The translations under genes were made by a program, and so were the position numbers. The notes under the pieces were generated by a model. It was given only the letters and a program-made list of their open reading frames with translations. It was not told the DNA's origin and ran no database searches. A stretch of 64,000 nucleotides of DNA from Janthinobacterium agaricidamnosum (GTDB lineage Bacteria; Pseudomonadota; Gammaproteobacteria; Burkholderiales; Burkholderiaceae_D), in the NCBI RefSeq assembly GCF_003667705.1, contig NZ_CP033019.1, positions 5,332,001 to 5,396,000 on the forward strand, written 5' to 3'. The first letter of the stretch is position 1; each line of letters begins with the position of its first letter. This document shows positions 57,802 to 64,000 of the stretch, piece after piece.

Positions 57802-58821
57802 ATGAAAAAGCAAACGCGCCAGGTCTTTGGCCAATATGAAACCCGCCTGGGCCACCTGAACGACACGGACAACGTGGCCAAGACCTTCAGCGTCACGCCC
57901 AGCGTGCAGCAAAAGCTGGAAAACAAGATGCAGGAATCGAGCGAGTTCCTGTCGAAAGTGAACATCATCGGCGTGGGCGAGCAGGAAGGCGAAAAACTGG
58001 GCCTGGGCGTATCCGGCCCGATTGCCAGCCGCACCAACACCAAGGACAAGGAACGCGAGACGCGCGACCTGTCCACCATGGATAGCACCAAGTACCGCTG
58101 CGAGCAAACCAACTTTGACACGCATTTGAGCTATGCCAAGCTGGACGCCTGGGCCAAGTTCCAGGACTTTCAATCGCGCGTGGCCAATGCAATCTTGACG
58201 CGCCAGGCACTCGACCGCATCGTCATCGGTTTCAACGGCGTGAAAGTCATGGCCACCACCGACCTGGCCGCCAATCCTCTGCTGCAGGACGTGAACAAGG
58301 GCTGGCTGCAGCACCTGCGCGAACAGGCGCCCGATCGCGTGCTGGGCCTGGTGGCCAGCGGCATGCCGGGCAAGGTCATCATCGGCGACGTGGACGGCGC
58401 CGACTATGCCAACCTGGACGCGGCCGTCGCCGATGCCGTCAACCTGCTGGACCCGTGGTATCAGGAAGACACCAATCTGGTGGCCATCGTCGGGCGCAAG
58501 CTGCTGAACGATAAATACTTCCCGCTGGTGAACACCAAGCAGGCGCCCACGGAAACCCTGGCGGCCGACATCATCATCAGCCAGAAACGCATTGGCGGCT
58601 TGCCGGCGGCGCGCGTGCCCTACTTCCCGGACAACGCCATCCTGATTACCCGCTTCGACAATCTGTCGATTTACTTCCAGGACGGCGCGCGGCGCCGCCG
58701 CGTGGTGGACGAGCCCAAGCGCGACCGCATCGAGAATTACGAGTCGTCGAACGACGCCTATGTGATCGAAGACCTGGGCCTGGCCGCGCTGGTGGAAAAC
58801 ATCGAGCTGAAAGACAAGTGA
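57802..58821 (+). CDS. phage major capsid protein, P2 gpN type
   Basis: 339 residues. It matches the P2 capsid family by blocks such as FSVTPSVQQKLENKMQESSEFLSKVNIIGVGEQEG in part near 30-60, QTNFDTHLSYAKLDAWAKFQDF split near 99-120, and RVPYFPDNAILITRFDNLSIYFQ near 270-292. It forms the capsid shell with an HK97-like fold. It lies 47 bases after the scaffold gene. Confidence 0.92.
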   Translation: MKKQTRQVFGQYETRLGHLNDTDNVAKTFSVTPSVQQKLENKMQESSEFLSKVNIIGVGEQEGEKLGLGVSGPIASRTNTKDKERETRDLSTMDSTKYRCEQTNFDTHLSYAKLDAWAKFQDFQSRVANAILTRQALDRIVIGFNGVKVMATTDLAANPLLQDVNKGWLQHLREQAPDRVLGLVASGMPGKVIIGDVDGADYANLDAAVADAVNLLDPWYQEDTNLVAIVGRKLLNDKYFPLVNTKQAPTETLAADIIISQKRIGGLPAARVPYFPDNAILITRFDNLSIYFQDGARRRRVVDEPKRDRIENYESSNDAYVIEDLGLAALVENIELKDK

Positions 58822-59537
58822 TGAGCAACCAATCTCCCGCCCTGCGCCACCGCGCGCGCATGCTGGCCGAGCGCACGGCCGGCGCCTCCGCGCCGCTGGG
58901 CGTCACCACCGGCACGGCCTACGAAATGATGCTCTACAAGCTGTCCGATGACCGCCGGCGCCTGAAGTCCATTCAGTCCGTGGAACGCAAGATCGAGGTC
59001 AAGGCCACCATGCTGCCCGACTATGCGCAGTGGATCGACGGCGTGCTGGCCGGCGGCAAGGGCGCCCAGGATGACGTGTTTGCCACCCTGCTGGTGTGGC
59101 ACATCGACACGGGCGAGTACGAGCGCGCCCTGGTCATGGCCGCCTATGCGCTGGAACACAAGTTCACCTTGCCCGACACCTACAGCCGCGACATCGCCAC
59201 CCTGATGCTGGACGAGTTCGCCGAAGGCTACTTGCACGGCAAGCTGGCCAGCGATCCGCAGCACGCGGCCCAGGTGCTGGGCACCGTCGAGCAGCTGACG
59301 GCCGCCAGCGACGCGCCCGACCAGGCGCGCGCCAAGCTGCACAAGGCCATCGGCCTGGCCATGATCGCCGTGCTGGACCAGGCCGACGAAACGGACATCG
59401 CCCCGGCGCTGGTGGCACAAGCGGAAACGGCCATGGCCCAGCTGAAACGCGCACGCGCCCTGTCGGAGTCGTGCGGCGTCAAGAAAGATATGGAACGGCT
59501 GGAGCGGCGCCTCAAACGCACGGCCGGTTCCGCGTAA
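58821..59537 (+). CDS. phage terminase small subunit, P2 gpM type
   Basis: 238 residues. It starts within the capsid stop (gtgATGA), so it is coupled to gpN. The N-terminal region (LRHRARMLAERTAGA) is followed by a conserved EMMLYKLSDDRRRLKSIQSVERKIEVK block, and YAQWIDGVLAGGKGAQDDVFATLLVWHIDTGEY is split over 65-98. The protein cuts and holds DNA with gpP. GTG at 58818 is an alternative start. Confidence 0.9.
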   Translation: MSNQSPALRHRARMLAERTAGASAPLGVTTGTAYEMMLYKLSDDRRRLKSIQSVERKIEVKATMLPDYAQWIDGVLAGGKGAQDDVFATLLVWHIDTGEYERALVMAAYALEHKFTLPDTYSRDIATLMLDEFAEGYLHGKLASDPQHAAQVLGTVEQLTAASDAPDQARAKLHKAIGLAMIAVLDQADETDIAPALVAQAETAMAQLKRARALSESCGVKKDMERLERRLKRTAGSA

Positions 59538-59644
59538 GAGCATCCCCCGCAGCACGGCGGCACGGGGGGATTCTGGCCAACGCATAGTCAACGATGCTGA
59601 CCTGATGAACCCCGTCCACCGCCCTATTTTTGAAAGCGCCCCGT

Positions 59645-60148
59645 ATGTCCTTCATGGCCCTGCCCCCGTCAATCCCGCCCGGCACCGCGCCGGCGCCGCC
59701 AGCGGCTGCCCCTGGCATCATCGAGAACGATGGCTGGTTTCCCGACGTCAACCTGGCCGAAATGCGCGACGCCATGCGCCTGGACGGCACCGTCACCGAC
59801 GCGCGCCTGGTGCAAGCCGTGGTCGATGCCATCCTGCAGGTCAACCGCGAACTGGCGCAATGGCAAGGCACGCAAGCGCAAGCCGGCATCGCCGCGCTGG
59901 TAGACGTGCCCGCCACGCGCATCAACCGCGAGTCCCGCTTGCTGGCGCAGTACCGGCGCGCCGTCTACAGCACGGCGAAGGCGGACCTGATCGAGCGTTA
60001 CCGCGACTACGACAGCACGGCCACGTCCGTCAGCGACAAGAAAAGCATGGAATGGCTGGACGAGGCGCCCGGCGCACAGCGGCGCAATGCGCAATGGGCC
60101 ATCGCCGATATGGTCGGCCGCACGCATCTGACCGTGGAATTGATCTGA
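59645..60148 (+). CDS. phage head completion/stabilisation protein, P2 gpL type
   Basis: 167 residues. After a Pro/Ala-rich leader, the conserved core is IIENDGWFPDVNLAEMRDAMRLDGTVTDARL near 27-57, and the end is NAQWAIADMVGRTHLTVELI. It seals the capsid after packaging. The ATG of the tail protein X gene overlaps its stop. Confidence 0.88.
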   Translation: MSFMALPPSIPPGTAPAPPAAAPGIIENDGWFPDVNLAEMRDAMRLDGTVTDARLVQAVVDAILQVNRELAQWQGTQAQAGIAALVDVPATRINRESRLLAQYRRAVYSTAKADLIERYRDYDSTATSVSDKKSMEWLDEAPGAQRRNAQWAIADMVGRTHLTVELI

Positions 60149-60363
60149 TGCAAGTGCGCACGCGGCAGCACGACACGGTGGACGCCCTGGTGTGGCGCTA
60201 CCTGGGCGACGGTGCGGGATACGTCGAGCAAACCCTGGAAATGAATCCCGCGCTGGCGCGCCACGGCGCCGTGCTGCCTGCCGGCCTGGTCATCACGCTG
60301 CCCGAGCCGGCGCCCAGCACGGGCCAGGTGGCCGCAGCCGATCTTGTGCAGCTATGGGATTAA
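60148..60363 (+). CDS. phage tail protein X (LysM-like)
   Basis: 71 residues. The sequence has the small LysM-like fold of P2 gpX (QHDTVDALVWRYLGDGAGYVEQTLEMNPALA then LPAGLVITLPEP). Its start shares the last base of the gpL stop. gpX is essential for tail assembly in P2. The small size is normal. Confidence 0.9.
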   Translation: MQVRTRQHDTVDALVWRYLGDGAGYVEQTLEMNPALARHGAVLPAGLVITLPEPAPSTGQVAAADLVQLWD

Positions 60364-60427
60364 CCCTGGCATTTACCCTTTATCCATCATGAAAAATCTA
60401 TCACCCCTCTCACCGGAGAATCAAGCA

Positions 60428-60799
60428 ATGTCCGCAGAATCGTTTGGTGGTTTCGCCACCCTGGTCAAACTGTACGGCTTCAAGGCGGCCCTTGGCATGG
60501 TCGGCGCCGCCATGCTGTACATCGTGCTGCCACCGCTGAACAGCGACGGCACCTTCAACAAGGGCGAATTTGTCGCCCGCCTGGCCTGTGCGGGCGTGTT
60601 CTCGTGCCTGCTGGGCGGCACCGTGTACCAGCTGCTGTGCGCCCAGCTCCCGGCCATCGGCGCCATGGTCAACGCGTCCGCCATCGACTTGATCGTCGGC
60701 GCGCCTGGCTGGTGGGTATCGCGCGCCGTGGCCCTGTGGTTCCAGCGCCGCAGCGACAAGGACATCGCCGAGCTGGTCAAAGACGCGAAGGAACACTGA
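60428..60799 (+). CDS. putative phage holin
   Basis: 123 residues with two or three hydrophobic segments (AALGMVGAAMLYIVLPPL, LACAGVFSCLLGGTVYQLL, LIVGAPGWWVSRAVALWF) and a charged tail (RRSDKDIAELVKDAKEH). Position directly before the muramidase gene and this topology support a holin role, controlling lysis timing. GGAG lies 9 bases ahead of ATG 60428; an in-frame ATG at 60389 is also possible. Confidence 0.8.
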   Translation: MSAESFGGFATLVKLYGFKAALGMVGAAMLYIVLPPLNSDGTFNKGEFVARLACAGVFSCLLGGTVYQLLCAQLPAIGAMVNASAIDLIVGAPGWWVSRAVALWFQRRSDKDIAELVKDAKEH

Positions 60800-61359
60800 T
60801 GGCCACCACAGAAAATCCCCTGATAGCACGCGTCATCGACGCCATCCTGCGCGCCGAAGGCGGCTATGTGAACGACCCTCTCGATGCGGGCGGCGAAACC
60901 AATTACGGCATCACGGTGGCCGTGGCGCGCGCCAACGGCTACACGGGGCCGATGCGCGACCTGCCCATGGCAGTGGCGCGCGTCATCTACACGGCGCGCT
61001 ATATCACGGAACCGAAGTTCGACCAGGTGCTGGCCCTGCATGCCGGCATCGGCGCCGAGCTGATCGACACGGGCGTGAACATGGGGCCGCACCGCGCGGC
61101 CGAGTTCCTGCAGCGCTGGCTGAACGGTTTCAACGACACGGGCGCGCGCTATCCCGCCCTGTTTGTCGATGGCCGCCTAGGCGCGCAGTCGATGGGCGCT
61201 CTTGCATCCTTCCTGAAATGGCGCGGCCAGGATGGTGCGGCCGTGCTGCTGCGCGCCTTGAACGGCTTGCAGGCGGCGCGCTACCTGGAAATCACCGAGG
61301 CCAACAAGACCCAGCGCCGTTTCCTGTTCGGCTGGATCAAGGAACGGGTGGCCATGTGA
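60799..61359 (+). CDS. phage endolysin, GH108-type muramidase
   Basis: 186 residues. The catalytic region opens AILRAEGGYVNDPLDAGGETNYGIT with Glu20 and the EGGY motif of the GH108 family, followed by the PG-binding-3-like C-terminus. It degrades peptidoglycan to release phage. Its ATG overlaps the holin stop by one base and its stop overlaps the spanin GTG start. Confidence 0.92.
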   Translation: MATTENPLIARVIDAILRAEGGYVNDPLDAGGETNYGITVAVARANGYTGPMRDLPMAVARVIYTARYITEPKFDQVLALHAGIGAELIDTGVNMGPHRAAEFLQRWLNGFNDTGARYPALFVDGRLGAQSMGALASFLKWRGQDGAAVLLRALNGLQAARYLEITEANKTQRRFLFGWIKERVAM

Positions 61360-61868
61360 CCACAACCACCTGGCGCCCGCTGGCCGCCTACCTGCTGTGC
61401 GGCGCCCTGACGGGCTGGACGGCGCAGGGCTGGCGCAAGGACGCCAGCATCGCCGAGCTGCAGCGGGCGGCGGCCGCCAGTAAAACCACCGCCGCCACCG
61501 CAATGGCCCAGGCCACCGCCCGCGTGCTCACCCTGGAGCGCGCCGCCGGCGCCGCCCTGGCGCAGCGCGCCGACCACCTCACCCAGGAGCAATCCCATGC
61601 AAAAACTGAGCGTGACCGTTTTAACGATGACGTGCGCAGTGGCGCTGTGCGCCTGTCAATCCCCATTGCCAGCGGCCAGTGCGCCGCAACTGCAGATTCC
61701 ACCTCTGCCGCAAGCGATCAGCACCAAACGCGCGCCGAACTTGACCCGGCGACTGCGGCAGCTCTTGACGCCATTGCCGGCGATGGCGACGACGCCACCC
61801 GGCAACTGAACGCCTGCATCGATTCCTACAACCTAGTACGAGACACCTACCATGTACAAACCGAATAG
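61356..61868 (+). CDS. Rz-like inner-membrane spanin subunit
   Basis: 170 residues from GTG 61356, which lies in the overlap with the muramidase stop. A membrane anchor (RPLAAYLLCGALTGWTAQGW) is followed by a long Ala-rich helical periplasmic part (IAELQRAAAASKTTAATAMA, QATARVLTLERAAGAALAQRA), typical of Rz proteins. It works with Rz1 to disrupt the outer membrane. A second gene is nested in another frame. Confidence 0.85.
   Translation: MTTTTWRPLAAYLLCGALTGWTAQGWRKDASIAELQRAAAASKTTAATAMAQATARVLTLERAAGAALAQRADHLTQEQSHAKTERDRFNDDVRSGAVRLSIPIASGQCAATADSTSAASDQHQTRAELDPATAAALDAIAGDGDDATRQLNACIDSYNLVRDTYHVQTE
61597..61809 (+). CDS. Rz1-like outer-membrane lipoprotein nested inside Rz
   Basis: 70 residues in a different frame of the Rz gene. 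The lipobox is in VALCAC (Cys18 or Cys20) and the mature part is Pro-rich (PLPAASAPQLQIPPLPQ), as usual for Rz1. A completely nested Rz1 is known in P2-like and lambdoid phages. Confidence 0.78.
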   Translation: MQKLSVTVLTMTCAVALCACQSPLPAASAPQLQIPPLPQAISTKRAPNLTRRLRQLLTPLPAMATTPPGN

Positions 61869-62340
61869 CCTGCGCCAGCACCTGGCCGCCGCCATCCCCG
61901 ACCTGCAGCGCGACCCCGACCGCCTGCTGGTCTTCGCCGACGAGGGCAATGTGGTGGCCAATGCCACCGCCTCCCTATCCTTCGAATACCGTTTCAAGCT
62001 CAACCTGATCGTCACCGACTACGCCGGCGACGCCGACGCCATCATGGTGGCCCTGATCGCCTGGCTGAAAGTCCACCAGCTCGACCTGATGGCCAACGAG
62101 GAAACGCGCAAGCATGGCATCGCCTTCGAGGTGGATTTTAATAACCATGAAACGGTCGACATTTCCATCAAGCTGGACCTGACCGAGCGCGTGGCCGTCA
62201 AGACTGGCGAGGCGGGCCGCCTGGATATCAAGCACCTGGCCGAGATACAGCACATGCCCGCCTACGCCGACGAGTTCTGGAAACTGTACGCCGGCGAGAA
62301 GCTGCTGGCCGAATGGCACACGCCCGAGGCCACGCCGTGA
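61852..62340 (+). CDS. phage tail completion protein, P2 gpR type
   Basis: 162 residues. The P2 gpR pattern is visible as NSLRQHLAAAIPDLQRDPDRLLVFADEGN in the first 35 residues, then ASLSFEYRFKLNLIVTDYAGDADAIM near 40-66. It helps complete the tail. It overlaps the end of Rz by 17 bases and its stop overlaps the gpS GTG start. Confidence 0.9.
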   Translation: MYKPNSLRQHLAAAIPDLQRDPDRLLVFADEGNVVANATASLSFEYRFKLNLIVTDYAGDADAIMVALIAWLKVHQLDLMANEETRKHGIAFEVDFNNHETVDISIKLDLTERVAVKTGEAGRLDIKHLAEIQHMPAYADEFWKLYAGEKLLAEWHTPEATP

Positions 62341-62804
62341 GCGACGACCTGCACACGCTGGAAGCCTGGGCCCGGGCGCTGCTGGCCAAGCTGCAACCGG
62401 CCCAGCGCCGGGCAATCAATCACAAAGTGGCCATCGACCTGCGCCGCAGCCAGGCGCAGCGCATCAAGGCACAGCAAGGACCGGACGGCACCGCGTATTC
62501 GGCACGCAAGCGGCGCAAGGAATTCAAGGGGAAGAATGGACGGATCAAGCGGCAAAAGGCAGCCATGTTCGCCAAGATTCGCACCGCCAAACACCTGAAA
62601 GTGAAGGCGACCGGCGACCAGATCGAGGTTGGGTTCTTTGGCTGGGTGGCACGCGTGGCGCGTGTGCATCAGTTTGGCCGGCAAGACCGCTTGTCGAAAA
62701 AAGGCCCACTGTACAAGTACCCGGAGCGGCCGCTGCTCGGCTTGAGTGAGCCGGATCGGACGTTGATACGCGAATCGTTGCTGCGTCACATGGATAAAAA
62801 TTGA
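62337..62804 (+). CDS. phage virion morphogenesis protein, P2 gpS type
   Basis: 155 residues from GTG 62337, which overlaps the gpR stop. Basic, Lys/Arg-rich stretch (YSARKRRKEFKGKNGRIKRQKA) in the middle is typical. The end, YPERPLLGLSEPDRTLIRESLL, matches the family. After it the window turns AT-rich. In P2 the baseplate gene V would follow. Confidence 0.9.
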   Translation: MSDDLHTLEAWARALLAKLQPAQRRAINHKVAIDLRRSQAQRIKAQQGPDGTAYSARKRRKEFKGKNGRIKRQKAAMFAKIRTAKHLKVKATGDQIEVGFFGWVARVARVHQFGRQDRLSKKGPLYKYPERPLLGLSEPDRTLIRESLLRHMDKN

Positions 62805-63047
62805 GATGCTTCAGTGCAAACTTCAACTGACATTAGTTATCAAATGAGTTAGAGTTCTATTATTCTTCGCAGTGAAGTAGGCTAAAAATAGTAGTGCAAT
62901 GCGCGATGCAGCGAATCCATCTTTCTGCCAACACAATAAATAGATAACTACCGATTAAAAGCTTTAAAATTAAAATTACATTCACAATAAAAATTTGAGT
63001 GCAAATTTATAATAATTCACAAAAATTGTGTAAATACTGGATCAATA

Positions 63048-63950
63048 ATGAGTGATGCCGTGATTAAATTCTCCATACCAATAAATACAAGAGGACTTTA
63101 TTTAAATGAAGATATTTTAAAAAAAATTGATACCTTGGCAAAAAAAATTGTATTGGAATCAAATGCGCTGCCTCATATAGAATCAGAAATTCGCGCATCA
63201 ACGGACAAAGGGAGAAGCATTTCAGCAATAGATATTCCGACATTGCTCAAAAAAATCGAAGGCATTGACGAAAAAATAAACTCGTTTTCTATCAGACATG
63301 AAACAATCAATAGAAAAACAGCAATTCAGATAGTATTTGACAAAAAAGGTGAAGTGAAAATTAATGCTTATGGAACGCAAACTGATTTGGAATTTAATTT
63401 GCAAAGAATAAAAATGGAAATAAACGTCTGCGACCAGGAGTATCACTGGTTAATTCAGAAGGTAACTACTTCAAAATTTTTGCGAGCAACTCCTATTACC
63501 ATATTCTTTTCGCTATCAATGATAACTATGATTTGTATTTTTTATTACTTCTATGCAAAATCTATAGGAATAGACATTGACAATACATTGATTATTCATG
63601 ATTCTCTGCAGTATGTAAAAGATGTAGAGAAAGCGATCCGCTCCGATTCGGTATCTGAAAAATTAAATGCAATATTAAAGGGAGAGTTGAGAAACTTCTC
63701 AAATGTAACAGAGGTATTGAAAGACATATCGTTAAAAATTAGATTTCTATCAATTTCCACCTTTATTGTAGCCGTAGCATTATTTCTTCAATACAAATTA
63801 AAAAAACTATTCCCAATTTATTTTTTCGAATTTGGCCACCAAATTGGGCAGTATGAGAAGCTAGTAAAAAAAAGAGAAATTTGGATAGTGGGGATAATTT
63901 TGGCTTTTGCAGTTAACATCATATCTGGAATTTTTGTCTCATTTTTCTAA
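63048..63950 (+). CDS. AT-rich three-helix membrane protein, prophage cargo
   Basis: 300 residues, no family recognised. The soluble N-terminus (about 1-145) is helical and basic with AKKIVLESNALPH and IDIPTLLKKIEGIDEKI. Three hydrophobic segments follow: 149-170 (PITIFFSLSMITMICIFYYF), 231-249 (RFLSISTFIVAVALFLQYK) and 277-299 (EIWIVGIILAFAVNIISGIF). Codon use is extremely AT-rich (about 30% GC) compared with its neighbours (about 65%), so it was acquired recently. It stands between gpS and where the baseplate operon should begin, a known hotspot for phage cargo genes in P2-like phages. Confidence 0.75.
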   Translation: MSDAVIKFSIPINTRGLYLNEDILKKIDTLAKKIVLESNALPHIESEIRASTDKGRSISAIDIPTLLKKIEGIDEKINSFSIRHETINRKTAIQIVFDKKGEVKINAYGTQTDLEFNLQRIKMEINVCDQEYHWLIQKVTTSKFLRATPITIFFSLSMITMICIFYYFYAKSIGIDIDNTLIIHDSLQYVKDVEKAIRSDSVSEKLNAILKGELRNFSNVTEVLKDISLKIRFLSISTFIVAVALFLQYKLKKLFPIYFFEFGHQIGQYEKLVKKREIWIVGIILAFAVNIISGIFVSFF

Positions 63951-64000
63951 CGACGTTGCCACATCAACGCCACCTTAACAATACCTCTAACAAAAAAAGC

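Larger units (their letters stand above)
51342..64000. mobile_element. P2-like prophage, left part; continues past the window
   Basis: From the tRNA-Gly fragment rightward the window carries P2 morphogenetic genes in canonical order (Q and P leftward; O, N, M, L, X, lysis, R and S rightward), plus cargo at both ends with AT-rich composition. No integrase, replication gene, baseplate or tail gene is seen, so these should lie beyond 64000, with the second attachment site and an intact tRNA-Gly there. The left limit at the tRNA fragment is inferred. Confidence 0.8.

Overview
The window looks like a chromosomal segment of a high-GC betaproteobacterium. The gene order (nadK-recN-hemH-grpE-dnaK-dnaJ, uppP-recQ, gdhA) and the protein sequences point to the Oxalobacteraceae, most likely Janthinobacterium or a close relative. 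That placement is by recognition only; no database search was possible. It carries ordinary core metabolism up to about 51.3 kb and then enters a P2-like prophage that runs off the right edge.

Layout. 1-8.7 kb: polyamine/GABA catabolism (partial aminotransferase, puuA-like, puuD-like and, after other genes, gabD) around an MFS transporter and a beta-propeller/ECF sigma/anti-sigma module. 8.7-17.9 kb: TRIC channel, PBP1A, ArgP-type regulator, a taurine/sulfonate-type ABC operon with a TauD-like dioxygenase, a Sel1 protein and a beta-carbonic anhydrase. 18-26.2 kb: the chaperone genes dnaJ, dnaK and grpE behind a near-consensus sigma-32 promoter, then hemH, and recN-nadK behind a near-perfect LexA box. 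26.4-35.5 kb: sorbosone-dehydrogenase-like protein, OsmC, GloA, LysR/DMT pair, tolC-rhodanese-pcm, a TetR regulator, a GIN-domain lipoprotein and a cysteine-cluster protein. 35.5-41.1 kb: a six-gene redox cluster (zinc ADH, FAD amine oxidase, double cupin, carboxymuconolactone-decarboxylase-like, small alpha/beta-barrel protein, SDR) facing a LysR regulator. 41.2-51.2 kb: DeoR/MFS pair, uppP, recQ, a HypT-like regulator with gdhA, galE and trmB, with several repeat elements.

At 51.29 kb there is a 3' fragment of a tRNA-Gly(CCC) gene, after which base composition drops. The first two genes inside this boundary are AT-richer than the host and overlap: a PRPP-loop phosphoribosyltransferase-like protein and a NADAR/YbiA-family protein. 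They are my best candidate for a poorly described, probably anti-phage, two-gene system carried as prophage cargo. Next comes a canonical P2 morphogenetic block: Q and P leftward, then O, N, M, L, X, holin, muramidase, Rz with nested Rz1, R and S rightward. Where the baseplate genes should follow, a very AT-rich three-helix membrane protein (63048-63950) has been inserted, a second cargo candidate. No integrase, replication or baseplate gene is in the window, so the prophage must continue past 64 kb.
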